A stretch of 64,000 nucleotides of DNA from Mucor racemosus (Eukaryota; Mucoromycota; Mucoromycetes; Mucorales; Mucoraceae), in the NCBI GenBank assembly GCA_027405735.1, contig JAPEHQ010000011.1, positions 1,922,001 through 1,986,000 of the forward strand, given 5' to 3'. The first letter of the stretch is position 1, and each line of letters starts with the position of its first letter. A program made the translations under genes and the position numbers. This document shows positions 1 to 11,067 of this stretch, in pieces. The notes beneath the pieces were generated by a model that was given only the letters and a program-made list of their open reading frames with translations, had not been told where the DNA came from and did no database searches.

Positions 1-700
1 CAAAATTATCTATCGATCTAGCTACCACTGAATCTTCTAGCTGTATTTTTTATAGAGGAAACAAGATTTTTGTCAATTTTTTTTCAAATTCAGAATTTGG
101 GATGAGGGTATATAAGGGAAAAATGGAAGCTAGAAACGAGAATATCTTTTTATATACATTTTTGAGGATATCTCCATGAAAAATCAATATTTTTAAAAAA
201 ACTAAATTGGGTCCGAGAGAGCTCAACAAACCCTGTGACATGAACGCAAAAAAAAAATGCTGCTTAATTTGACGAATATTTTTTAATCCATTACAAAAAT
301 ATCAAAAAAATGAAAAAAAATAAAAGTGCTCAGAATTTTTTTATATTAAAACATGTTATAGAGCACTTTAAAACAAGTAAGTTTTATTATTGGAAAGTGG
401 TAGTATAGCTTAATTTTTTCTAGAGATATGAAGCCTCAAAGTTCTCAATCTATTAGCAGTAAAATACGCGTAAAAAATCTGAAACCTTAGCACTGAAAAA
501 TTAATACCAACTGCAAAAATTAGGATACTTCCGGATACTCATTTTTGGATTAAAGCTGAACATCTCAGGTACATTGGCATATATTTTTTTCTTGATGTTA
601 TTTAGTGAAAAAAAAAGTTGAGCAGGAATGAAAGTGAGACCCAGTTTTTAAAGAAAAAACGGTGAATTTTACGCGTTTTTGAGTCTTTCGTAAGATATAT
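1..700 (+). repeat. Dispersed repeat family A, copy 1 (truncated by window start)
   Basis: This stretch matches the copies at 26.5-27.9, 42.3-43.4 and 60.5-62.4 kb in the same orientation and the one at 15.5-16.9 kb in reverse. Shared landmarks are the segment around 100-230, which is open on both strands, the GTAAGTTTTATTATT segment near 375, and the segment around 545-640. The similarity fades near 690. A 63-codon minus-strand frame (50-241) is kept in every copy. No transposase or reverse transcriptase is visible, so this is a non-autonomous or long-dead element of unknown class. Confidence 0.8.
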
Positions 701-883
701 AATAAATTTAGGAATAGGTAGAATAATGCGATCAATTCATATTATTTTGCAATGTCTAAGCCTAGAAGTATGCATGTAATTGCAAAAGAATTGTTGATGA
801 AAAACAATGCGACAACATATTGGTATAAACAAAAATCTTTATTTTTGTGGGTAATCTATTACAATCTTTAAATGAATAGGGGC

Positions 884-3432
884 CTAAACACCCTTTGTCA
901 CTTGCATTAATAGTCTGATTCTTGCACAAATTTCATCTAAACATAAATATATGTAAACATCCAAAGCTTGAAATATCATAAAGCTAATCCCACTTACTTG
1001 CTTCCTTTGCATTTTCTGCCTCCAAATCGTATGTTTTAAAGTCTCGTTCTTTTAAAATCATAATTTTGAAATTTGTGGGCACTTTTTTACTCTGCTTGCA
1101 TGATCGAACCGCACTTGCATGGAAGGATGTCTATTTAAAATCATGGTTCAACAAACATTTCTTCACGACCATATACGTAATTCACTTACTGTTTTAACAG
1201 AATCAAACATGCCCTTATGCTCAGGTGGCATGAGGTGAATATAATCGCCGTCAATTGCCAGGATGTATACTCTCTTGCTTACAAACATTGGCATTTTCCT
1301 ACTCACATTGTACTTTTTGTATTGTGAGAATAAGCCTTCATTTGCATTTGCTGTTGATGGTCCAGCTGTAGGGCTTTCAGTTGTTGAAAAGTACATGGGA
1401 TGGTTGACTTCATCCTTCTTTCGTTTTATGGGCGATCTCCAAAGATGTGTGGCTTAAGTAAAGGTTAGTATGTATCAATAGTTGAGAAACTAAACAACTT
1501 ACAACTAGGGATCGAAAGGGCAGTACCCTTCTTTGTGAATGTTAAATCAGTAATACCCTTCAAACTTTCGACGGTTGTATCATTCTGCACAATAATATTT
1601 GTGTCTGCAATTGTTAACATGTATTGATTAGGATCCAATTTCCTCTTTCTTGACACAAGTTCGAGAACATCACCGATAAACATATCGGCATAAACTGGAA
1701 TCGAGGTTGTAGCCGAGACTTCTTCACTTGTCATCAATTTGATACGGAAATCTTTGAGAGGTTTCATTGGCATTGTAGCTTTTGTTAATGTTGCTTTTGA
1801 GGAGGGTACAGGAACAGCTACAGTGGAAGCATCTGGTTCTTGATGTTGCTGCTGTGACATTAAATGAGTTGTATATGTTTGTGCCATACTTTCATCGGAG
1901 GTCATATTGGCATAAGGAGGTGACATTTCAAAATGAACAGCTTCATTATTATCAGCAGATTGAGCTTGTTGGTCTTCTTGAAGATGATGCTGTTGACGTT
2001 GTGTGTTAACTGCAGGAACCGAAGGTGATGCCATTGCAGCTTTTTTCTTTTTCAAAGTCTCTAGATCAGGCTTACTACGACCCATTCTAGCACGATCGAT
2101 ATCATTTTGTTTTGCCTGTGATGGTGTTGCACGACAAAGAGCAAATTGGTCAAATGACACACGTCCAATGTTACGAGTACGATCAATTGCTGGTAGATCG
2201 TCTTCAATTTCTCCGTCATCCTCGGCAATCAATAAAACCCATTCCGCTAAATCATAAGCTGCTTCATCCAATTCAGGTTCACGTTTTTGTTCTACATAAT
2301 CATACAATATATATCCAATAACATCGTCAGTAATAGCATCTGGTCGTACCACCAAAGAAACAGGTGTGTATGGTTTATTGGACGTTGGTAAATAAACACA
2401 TAATTTAATAGATTTGGATTCACCTTTTCCAGATACAAACGAATACTCTGCAAATGGATTTTCTGCAGCTGTAGCCTTCTCGGCAATCAATGCCGATAGA
2501 GCAGAAGTTTTGGCTCTTTGAGAAGCTGCTAAGTTCTTTTTAGTATATTCAAGAGGAGGAGGCGGAGGAATATTGGCTGTAGGTGTTATTGTTGTTGCGC
2601 TGGAAGGAAGCGGTGATTCATCATTTACTACTGTTTCTTCAACATCTGTAGCAGTATGAGGGGTTAAAGTTGTAAATGCAGGGTGAGCATTGTCGTCTAT
2701 AGAAGATCGCGGAGAGGGATCAATAGCTGAATCGACAGAAGGATGCAATGATGTATTTGGAAATGATCTATTCCCTATTGTCGTTGTTGAAGGTCCAGCA
2801 GATGGAGACAAAGCATTTTTCGTCATTGATGATACTGTTCCAATTGTCAATGGACCAGCAGCAGCCATTGGTGATATTATATTATTCACTACAGGTTTTC
2901 TAATATGAAAATCAATAATAATCCAAAACTCTAAAACTACAAAAAAAGCTTACCCCGAGTTTGATAAAAGTGTTTGCTTATCTACTTCAATATCATCATC
3001 TTCACTATCTGTATTGGATTCCTGGATTCTACTGCTCATAGTTTGACCTGCAACCATAGCAGCAGCAGCAGTTCCAGTTCCAGTACCAATTCCACCTCCA
3101 CCTCCACCTGTACCACCGGGAGCAATATATTGATTATATCTCATATTAGGAATATTAGTCATTGGTTTTCGTTGTCGATAATTTCGTTTCGTTGTACGTG
3201 GACTACTTGTAATATTGGTTGCAGTAACATGTCCTTCACTATTGATAAAACTATCATAAACTGGAGAATAACAGTATTGCATTTCAGGATATACTGGTGC
3301 AGCTAAACGAACATAATCATCAGACATAACAGTTGGTGGGAACGAAATTATTCGCTCACCACGTTCGTCCATCCTTAGAAGCTTTATACGACTGATGTGA
3401 ATTAAGTACAATGGGTCATTTATCAGTGACAT
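884..3432 (-). CDS. SIN1: Sin1/Avo1 subunit of TOR complex 2
   Basis: Orthologue of SIN1/MAPKAP1 (yeast Avo1), the TORC2 subunit that recruits AGC kinases to the kinase core at the plasma membrane. Five exons on the minus strand: 3432-2954, 2899-1503, 1452-1190, 1130-998 and 936-884, giving 774 residues. Exon 1 holds an N-terminal segment with a Gly-rich run and the acidic stretch NTDSEDDDIEVD. Exon 2 holds a Ser/Thr-rich linker, then a CRIM domain (SYVSGKGESKSIKL-like start, ending FDQFALCRATPSQAKQND) and a Ras-binding-like domain (KDFRIKLMTSEEVSAT to TDLTFTKKG). Exons 3-5 encode the C-terminal PH domain (MPMFVSKRVYILAIDGDYIH to ENAKEANEICARIRLL). The last three exons are short and were placed by splice sites and frame. 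The family domain order is complete. Confidence 0.93.
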
Positions 3433-4590
3433 GTTGGTATATTTATATACAAAATAAAAATAAAAAGAAAAGTTTATGCGTTACAAAATGTAAGAATTAA
3501 GAAGAGGAGTCGAGTGCAGGTGAAGGCCATTATATTAAAGAGGAGTGATGAAAGGGTGCACAAAAGTCACATTTAATTTCTATCATTCAATTAAAAAGAG
3601 CATGATTTCTATTGTAAATTGTTTATTTGTACATGGAAATTATGAGTAGAGGTACGTCTCAACTTGATTTGCATTAATTTACATGAATAAAATGTGTTGA
3701 ACATGCATCGGTTTATCGAATAAGAATCAAATGCCTCGACAAAGTTTAGATCTGATATCCACTTGGAAAAGTACGCCGTTTTTAGTGAAATTTCAAAATT
3801 TTAAAAGTAAAGACATACTTTTCATGACATAAAACATGAATTGAAAAAACAATTGCACAATAGCATTTATTTTCTATCTGTTAAAATCACTTAAAGATTG
3901 ATCAGAAAATGATGCTCGATGTTTTAATAGAAGAACGTTTTCATTTTGACATGGAATTCTTGTTCATTTTCTATACAATTAAACGTGCTATTTGAGATTA
4001 ATTACTTCTCTAGTTTTTGAACGCGGCAATAATTTTACTTTCATATTACTTTATTTGAATAGCTTTTCATCTTCATTTGAGCAGCGAACTCGCTCCTTTT
4101 TTTTTTTTTTACTAATTTGAGATAATATTGCAGTTTGTCGATGATTAATATTCATCACTGATTATTTATGGATGATTTGACATTTCCTCAACCTTATGAA
4201 TTAAGCTTTTTAGTTTGTCAAACATATGATCTCCTTTTAATTAATATTTGTTAGGACAAGGCATTTGAATAGTGCATATTCAAAATATATTGGTAGAATT
4301 CTATCCAATTGATGTGCTAAACAACAAACAATAATAAACTTTCAAAGTTTACTTTCATGCTAATTATTTTTATATGTCTAAAGCTATAATTTTGTTTGGA
4401 AATGCAACAAAAAAGGACATCTAGCAGGTGTTTTTTTACCAAGTCCGAAGAACCCAGTTTTGAGAGCAATGTTTTCAATGTAATAACCAAAGTTAATCCG
4501 CCAAACCACACAGAAAATAAAAAGCATTAGCCATATCTTTTTTAGATTGTGAATTACTAGGTTTTTATGACGGATCCACTGTTTCGCTTG
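3433..4590. other. Intergenic, divergent promoter region
   Basis: AT-rich sequence between the divergently transcribed SIN1 gene and the GTPase-like gene. There are homopolymer runs (T tract near 4100) and no ORF with a recognisable product. The short minus-strand frames at 4317-4686 have no family resemblance. Confidence 0.6.
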
Positions 4591-4604
4591 GTTGCCATGG
4601 CAAC
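4591..4604. promoter_or_regulatory. RFX/Crt1-type X-box (perfect 14-bp palindrome)
   Basis: GTTGCCATGGCAAC is a perfect palindrome. It matches the X-box bound by RFX proteins, including yeast Rfx1/Crt1, which represses DNA-damage-inducible genes. It lies about 270 bp upstream of the start of the GTPase-like gene at 4873. Binding is inferred from the motif only. Confidence 0.5.
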
Positions 4605-4872
4605 AAGTGAAAATTATGGGACCTGAAAATGGTACCTGAATAAAAATTTTGTTGTCAATTAAGCTTGGGCAACGAAATTCAATCAAGCTTATGCTAGAAA
4701 ATTAATTAGTAACAAGCAGTGATTGGTTGACTAACTCCCAAAAAGAACTTGTATTTTGTGCTTCTTCTCTCCCTTTCCTCTGCGTTCTCTTTTCCAAAAA
4801 GATATTATACCCCTCCCCCTCTTTTTTTTTTTTTGCTTTTTCTTTGTTTTTTTTTTGTATTATTGACAGAGT

Positions 4873-6191
4873 ATGAAGCGTTTTTCAACTTTGGTAAACC
4901 GAACAAATAAAGTAAATGAACTAAAAGCTGCAGACAAACAACAATATCAACAAGAAGGTTTAGTATTAAAATAAAATTCTTTATTTGGTAAACTAACAGA
5001 ACAAATACGATTAGAAGTGAAAAGTATTCGAATCCATATCTTGGGCCCTCGTCGATGTGGCAAAACATCGTTTCTCTATAAAACCTATTTCAAATACAAT
5101 GTTAATCAACCAGACACACATTTCGATGTGATACCTACTCCAACACATAATGTTGAAGTGATACCCTATCAATCCCATCAGTTTGAACTATGGGATTTTG
5201 CAGGTAATTTATGTAATTATTTGTCATTTATCTCAATCTCATTCTTTTTTTCATAGAAATAAGTTCATGTTTAAATTACTTAAATGAACAAACCCGAGTC
5301 ATTATTTACATGATTGATTCGACCGCTTATGAAAAAGAAACAGTAGCATCTAAATCAAAAGAAAATATGATTTGGTTATTAGAAACATATCAGAAAATAC
5401 TAAAGAATGTCATTATCATCACTGTGGCAACAAAGCAAGATACACAACCAACTATGGATATTCAAGATATTGGAAATTCGTGGGTAAATGATAAAACACT
5501 AATGAATTTATTACAAGGACATGATTGGAGAATATTTTCATGTAATAATTTGACAGGAGAAGGTTTAGACAGCATATTTGATTATATAACTTTGAAATTA
5601 AATCAAGCTCGAACAAGCCATCAAAGTCTGAATCGACCTATTTCTTTATTATCGCCAACGCCATCAGTGAATCAGCAAATTGACATAATTACACCTTGGG
5701 ATCAATTGCCAAATCCACATCATTTTAGCGATCAAGAATTTTATACGTGGTTTTATCAAGGGAAAGCATTCTTGTTCTTTGATTATATTTGTTTAATTCG
5801 AATCATCTATTTGAGCATGGCTCAACATCAATCAATGCAACCATTATTTGAACAGCTGGAATACATTTTATCATTAATGCCAGAAATTGACACATTTAAA
5901 TCAATTTCTTATTCGGAAACACAGACGTTATTTTGGATTCAAATGGTATCATTTGCATTACTGAAATCACCGCTCTTGGAAGGAGAAAATAATGATTTTG
6001 AATCATTTTTAATACAGAGTCAATTAGATGAAGATTGTTGGAAAACTTATTACACACACAAACTGTTCAATTCAGACAAAGCCACTAAAGAATTCATGCC
6101 ACCCGATAAGAAATCATTGCCCAATGCGTTTAGATCGTCTTCATTGAATCTTAAAGGGAGTCAGTTGAATATCAATTACCAAGTGTTGTGA
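4873..6191 (+). CDS. Small-GTPase-like protein with C-terminal extension
   Basis: Three exons, 4873-4957, 5000-5203 and 5257-6191, encode 407 residues. The GTPase fold is supported by a P-loop (GPRRCGKTS), a G3-like WDFA, a G4 motif TKQD and a G5-like SCNNLTGEG. The G3 region is odd: after splicing it reads WDFAEISS, without the usual DxxGQ, so the water-positioning Gln is missing. Exon 1 encodes a basic and Gln-rich N-terminus. About 200 residues after the G domain form a helical extension with no family I recognise. The first intron (42 bp, donor GTTTAG) is weak, and an ORF starting at 5017 is the alternative. Closest in style to Arf/Rab-like GTPases; the subfamily is not assignable by eye. 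Confidence 0.7.
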
Positions 6192-6304
6192 CCTTTGAGT
6201 CATTTTGCTGCTTTACTGCCTGCTGCATTAATAATAATAAAAAAATTTTCGTTTCTCATTTTTCTCTTTTTCCCTTTTTCCTTATCCCCCCCCCACTTCT
6301 CAAA

Positions 6305-7849
6305 ATGCCCATTCCTGTAAATCAATATCATTATAATACAACAACCACAAATCATGTATATTCGAAATTGATAGACATTATTCTATTCTCAAGGCTTCAA
6401 AAGCAAGAAAAAACCAACTGTCTGAATAATGAAATACATGAAGAATGTGTTGACAAATCATTAGATCAAGGCATTGATAATTCCAGTATCGTAATAAATA
6501 TTCTACAAAAAGAATCAGACGATTTATTAGAACGGTGGATAATGTCATTTGATATTGCAGAAGAAGCAAATTCGAGTGATAAAAATCAATTTATTCATAA
6601 TATAAATAACTTTATTCATCAAATGCCTGCAAATGAATTTAAATCACTGTATACAATCTCTTCTTTTAATAATTCATCAAACCAACAATGCTATTCTCAT
6701 ATTTCAAATCAAGACAGGATTGAATTTAGACAAGATGCTCAATTAAAGGCTCAAAGATTTCATTTACCAAGCTTAAGCTTAGAAGTTGTTTATGACGAAA
6801 AACCTAAAAAGAAGCCAACAATTTCATTACAATCATTATCAAGTCCTTCATTCATACCTTGGTCAAAAATGCAACAATCTCAGTCATCTCTGCAACAAGA
6901 AATACATCCACTAGCTAATATTCCCACAACTACTGTTTCACCGGCAATTGTTGTCAATAATGCTCCAATTATTGCTGTTAGAAGATTATCTCGTTTATCA
7001 CTATCTGCAATTGATGATGAAGATGATGACCAAATTGATGATGTATCTACTTCTTCACCCTTTGCTATACCCATTCCATCACCGCGTATGCAATATACCC
7101 ATCATAGTGGTCATCATACTGGACTTCGAACAGCATTTGCTTACTCTACATCGCCAAATAACTTGCTATCTCCTGCAAGTCCGTCTACATATTCAGATCA
7201 TCCTTTAGAACGTCGAAATTCATTAACAGACCAACAACAACATCATGGTTGCTTTGTCGGCAGTTTTGAAGAATCTTTGTTCTCTGGAAGAATGTCATCT
7301 ATGCCATCAAAGCCAATTACATTCCATAGTCAAATTGGAGTATTAGGCTATGGCGATTGTAAGGCATCTCTTAAATGCCCTCCTCATTGGTCTATATTAT
7401 TCCCAGCTACATTTTACAAATTACCTCAAGATGATGTTATTACACCTTATGTAGGTACAGTAGACATTGGAGAATATGCGACATCGCAATTTGAAAAGAA
7501 AAAATCACAACCAGGATATCGTATACCACCCAAAGGTCAATTGCAAGTTGTAGTCAAGAATCCAAACAAAACAGCCGTTAAATTATTCTTAATTCCATAC
7601 GATGTGACGGATATGCCCAAAAATACAAAGACTTTTCTACGACAGAAATCTTATGTTGTTGACCAAGATGATGATAAAAAGCAATTATTAAGATATGCAA
7701 TTCATGTACAAATTTGTCGAACAGAAAAGAAACGTGTTTATTTATACAAAACAATGCGAATTGTGTTTGCCAATAGAAAGGCAGATGCTCGAGAAAAGTT
7801 CAATGTTGTTTGTGAAGGACCAAAAGAACCTGTTTATATACCAATGTAG
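6305..7849 (+). CDS. Atos/FAM214-family protein
   Basis: Single-exon gene of 514 residues, 113 bp after the preceding stop. The frame is open upstream to 6188, but the ATG at 6305, with A at -3 and after a C-rich leader, is the likely start. The N-terminal 350 residues are low complexity, rich in Ser, Asn and Gln. The last about 190 residues carry the conserved Atos pattern: SQIGVLGYGDCKASLKCPPH, then a C-terminal module with IPPKGQLQVVVKNPNKTAVK, FLIPYDVTDMPKNTKTFLRQ and YAIHVQICRT. In animals this family (FAM214A/B, Drosophila Atossa) acts in nuclear transcriptional control. The fungal function is inferred only from the family. Confidence 0.82.
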   Translation: MPIPVNQYHYNTTTTNHVYSKLIDIILFSRLQKQEKTNCLNNEIHEECVDKSLDQGIDNSSIVINILQKESDDLLERWIMSFDIAEEANSSDKNQFIHNINNFIHQMPANEFKSLYTISSFNNSSNQQCYSHISNQDRIEFRQDAQLKAQRFHLPSLSLEVVYDEKPKKKPTISLQSLSSPSFIPWSKMQQSQSSLQQEIHPLANIPTTTVSPAIVVNNAPIIAVRRLSRLSLSAIDDEDDDQIDDVSTSSPFAIPIPSPRMQYTHHSGHHTGLRTAFAYSTSPNNLLSPASPSTYSDHPLERRNSLTDQQQHHGCFVGSFEESLFSGRMSSMPSKPITFHSQIGVLGYGDCKASLKCPPHWSILFPATFYKLPQDDVITPYVGTVDIGEYATSQFEKKKSQPGYRIPPKGQLQVVVKNPNKTAVKLFLIPYDVTDMPKNTKTFLRQKSYVVDQDDDKKQLLRYAIHVQICRTEKKRVYLYKTMRIVFANRKADAREKFNVVCEGPKEPVYIPM

Positions 7850-8033
7850 TAAATCCCATGTAAATAATAAAAAGTTGTAAAAAAAACCTTAAATCATCAA
7901 GTGGGTAAATTCTTAATCGCTTGTCCTTGTATCGCAACCCCCCCTGGTTGGTTAAGTAAAAACTCACATGTACAGTAGTACTGCTTATTTTCAAATTAGA
8001 ATGTTACAATAATAATTCAGTTTCCTGTTTACC

Positions 8034-8040
<7 letters not shown>

Positions 8041-8066
<26 letters not shown>
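8041..8066. repeat. Poly(T) tract upstream of SDHB
   Basis: A run of T in the leader/promoter of the SDHB gene, followed by C-rich sequence. Such pyrimidine tracts precede several genes in this window. Confidence 0.8.
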
Positions 8067-8140
8067 CCCCGCATTTTCATTAATCAATAAACAACCCTCC
8101 CCCCTCCCCACTCTTGATTGTATTAAAAAAATTATACAAT

Positions 8141-9139
8141 ATGTCTTCTATTGCTTTACAAACCATGAAAAGTTCCATCTCTAGACGTTGGATTTCTGCT
8201 GCCGCTGTTGTAAGTAATCATTAGTGAGAGAAACAAGTATTTTGGATATTGATGGAGCGCGTTGTTTTTTCTTTGTATATTTAGCCTTTGAATCGCTCAT
8301 TGCATACCACATCTGCCTCTATGATGGCTTCTGCTGCCGATGCTAAAGAAGCAAAATTCAAGACTATTGAAATTTATCGCTGGGTAAGAAATAATAATAA
8401 TAATTAACTAATACGGTAAACATGATAAGATAAAAATGGCTAAATACAGTACAATAATTAGAACCCTGATAAGCCTACCGACAAGCCTGTTCTTCAATCT
8501 TATAAGCTTGATTTAAATGCTTGTGGTCCTATGGTTTTGGATGCCTTGATCAAGATTAAGAATGAACAAGATTCTACTTTGACTTTCCGTCGTTCTTGTC
8601 GTGAAGGTATTTGTGGTTCATGTGCTATGAACATTGAAGGTGGTAACACTTTGGCTTGTATCTCTAAAATTGACAAGGATACTTCCAAATCTCTCAAGAT
8701 TTATCCTTTACCTCACATGAACATTGTCAAGGATTTGGTTCCTGATTTAACTCACTTTTATAAGCAATATAAGAGTATTGAGCCTTTCCTCAAGCAAAAT
8801 ACACCTCCCGCTAATGGTAAAGAGAATTTGCAAACAATTGAGGACAGAAAGAAGTTGGATGGTTTGTATGAATGTATTCTTTGTGCTTGTTGTTCAACCT
8901 CTTGTCCTTCTTATTGGTGGAATCAAGAAGAATACCTTGGTCCTGCTGTATTGATGCAAGCTTATCGTTGGATGATTGATTCCCGTGATCAATTCGGTCC
9001 TCAACGTCGTGAAAAACTTCAAAACAAAATGTCGCTTTACCGTTGTCATACTATTATGAATTGTTCAAAGACTTGTCCCAAGGGTCTTCAACCTGGTGCT
9101 GCTATCGCCAAGATTAAGCTTATGATGGCTACCGAATAA
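8141..9139 (+). CDS. SDH2: Succinate dehydrogenase iron-sulfur subunit, mitochondrial
   Basis: Complex II iron-sulfur subunit, which passes electrons from succinate oxidation at the flavoprotein to ubiquinone at the inner mitochondrial membrane. Exons 8141-8209, 8285-8383 and 8462-9139 give 281 residues, the usual length. The N-terminus is a basic, Ser-rich presequence. The [2Fe-2S] site is in [16 protein letters not shown] plus a downstream Cys. The [4Fe-4S] and [3Fe-4S] ligands are in [16 protein letters not shown] and [17 protein letters not shown]. Both introns have GTAAG donors. Exon 3 is rich in favoured codons compared with its neighbours, as expected for a highly expressed gene. Confidence 0.97.
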
Positions 9140-9536
9140 ATATGCTTTTGATTCGATTTTTTTTTCATTATTTATAATAAACTACTATTTTTTACTTTTA
9201 TCAAAAGTTATATTAATGCTATACGCATGAAGGATTGGCAGGAGGATTGTTTCATAAAGCGAATGTATATCATTTGGAACGGTTGTACATGTTTATTTAG
9301 GATGACAAAGGTTGGGTACCTGATTTTATGATGGGCGCCGGAATATCCGATTTATCAGTAAAAAGTGTGCATACCCCCTTTTTAATCGACATAAACTACG
9401 TCATTTGAATAAAATGCAAATACCTAAAAGTACGATTGTACAATTGCCATGCCAAATAGTAATCTACTACCTTTTACCTTTGTAAAATCAACTTTTATGC
9501 ATTCTTAAAAAATATTCAACCATTATTTATTAATAC

Positions 9537-9915
9537 TTATTCATTTTCCGGTATCCAAATCAAGGAATCAAAAATTCCCATGATAACACCTTGTTGAAAA
9601 CCTTGGTTACAATCACAATAAACTAATTTAATACATGGACAAAAGTTTCTGGTAGTTTTGATGCTTGAATGGGTAAATGAGTATCCCAAATCATTGTTTT
9701 TAGTACTTTATTAACTATACACAAAGAACTCAAATCTACATACGAATAGCCCAAATCGAAGAAAATAATCTTGCCGTGTCATTTTCAATAACTGCTAGCT
9801 TTTTAGATTATAAAAATTCATTCAAATCTCTCCAAGATTCATGATTTTGTCTACAATTTTCGCTGCTTCAAAACCTTGATGGCCATGGCGTGGTAGCCAA
9901 AACCCAATTAAAATA
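9537..9915 (-). pseudogene. Decayed protein-coding gene remnant
   Basis: Reading the minus strand gives protein-like pieces that change frame. One reads GFWLPRHGHQGFEAAKIVDK, a second reads GKIIFFDLGYSYVDLSSL and continues to ASKLPETFVHVLN, and a third reads CNQGFQQGVIMGIFDSLIW and ends PENE then stop. Stops and frameshifts separate them. The pieces look like one broken gene because they are in order and on one strand. I do not recognise the family. Confidence 0.4.
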
Positions 9916-11067
9916 TTTTACGTGTTTTTTGACCAAAAAGTGCAAGTTTAAATAGCTATAACTACTCCAATATATCAGGAAAATTAATGAAACTTATAAT
10001 ATTAATTAACCTGCTTCTTGGCTCTTCAAAAATGGTACTCATGTCTTTGTAGCATACTTTGATAGTGCTCGCTCCGATTTTGAAAGTTAACTTTCCTAAA
10101 ATGTCAAAAAAAAACTTGTTGGAATCCTCATGACAGTTTAAAAACTACAAAAAGTTCACGTAAACTATAAAAATGTAGTATCAAAATGCTCCTTAAAGCC
10201 TAATGCATCTTTTAAAACTATTTTTATGGCGTATAAAAGCTGTTTCATATCGTTTTTCTATAGTTTTTATTGTATTTACTTGTTTTCACGCTTAAAGCGC
10301 GCTTTAAAATTCCGAGTAGCTGGCAATTCTATGGTTGTCAACTATCAATGCCATTACATAGTTTATTTAATACGGTTATGAACAAGGAAATGTAAATAGC
10401 GTGATTCAAATGCTATTTTAATATAATATGGTTTGATAAAAATAGTAATTGCAGTATTATTGGACATACTCACGTAATAGAAGGCGCAACCTTGTTGGTT
10501 TGTTTCGTCTTTTAACAATCTATTGCCGATAAGATTTATTAATTAACTATTAAAGAACTGATAATATGCGTTATGGTTGTTTTGTTGTTTTATTCGTCAA
10601 AAGACAGCAAATTGCGCTATACTCGGATATAAAGAGGTGTATTTTGTTCCTTGGTGGCCGAAATTATAGAGTATGAGGAAACCGAATTCGCATTTCTTAT
10701 TTACAGGATTATCTCCAAGGTTCTCCGTTTTATTATGATTGTTAATAATGATTGTAATAGTAAACACTTGTTTCGTGTAAAATAAAGAATGAAACGAAAA
10801 TTGCCATTTAGGATCGGAAAGCCTTTTATTTTGTAAAATGATCATGACAAGATGTTTGTGTCACTAAAGGGAACACAAATATTTAAAAATAAACATTGGT
10901 TAGTTGATATGAAGTAATGGAAGAAGTTTTCTCTTGCCATGATTATCACTTCAAAGCATTGCATATACATACATAATATAAGGTCATGCTATATTTCAAA
11001 CAACTCAAAAAATATACAGTTACGTAATTTTACATTAAAAAAGGATTTATTCTCTATATACTATTAA
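9916..11067. other. Intergenic, no supported gene
   Basis: AT-rich sequence between the remnant and the 3' end of the hypothetical gene at 11068. The minus-strand frame at 10597-10845 has no recognisable features. Nothing else is seen. Confidence 0.5.

Noticed and set aside
4805..5068. Minus-strand frame with Lys-rich end
   Set aside because: Shadow of the GTPase-like gene and its T-rich leader.
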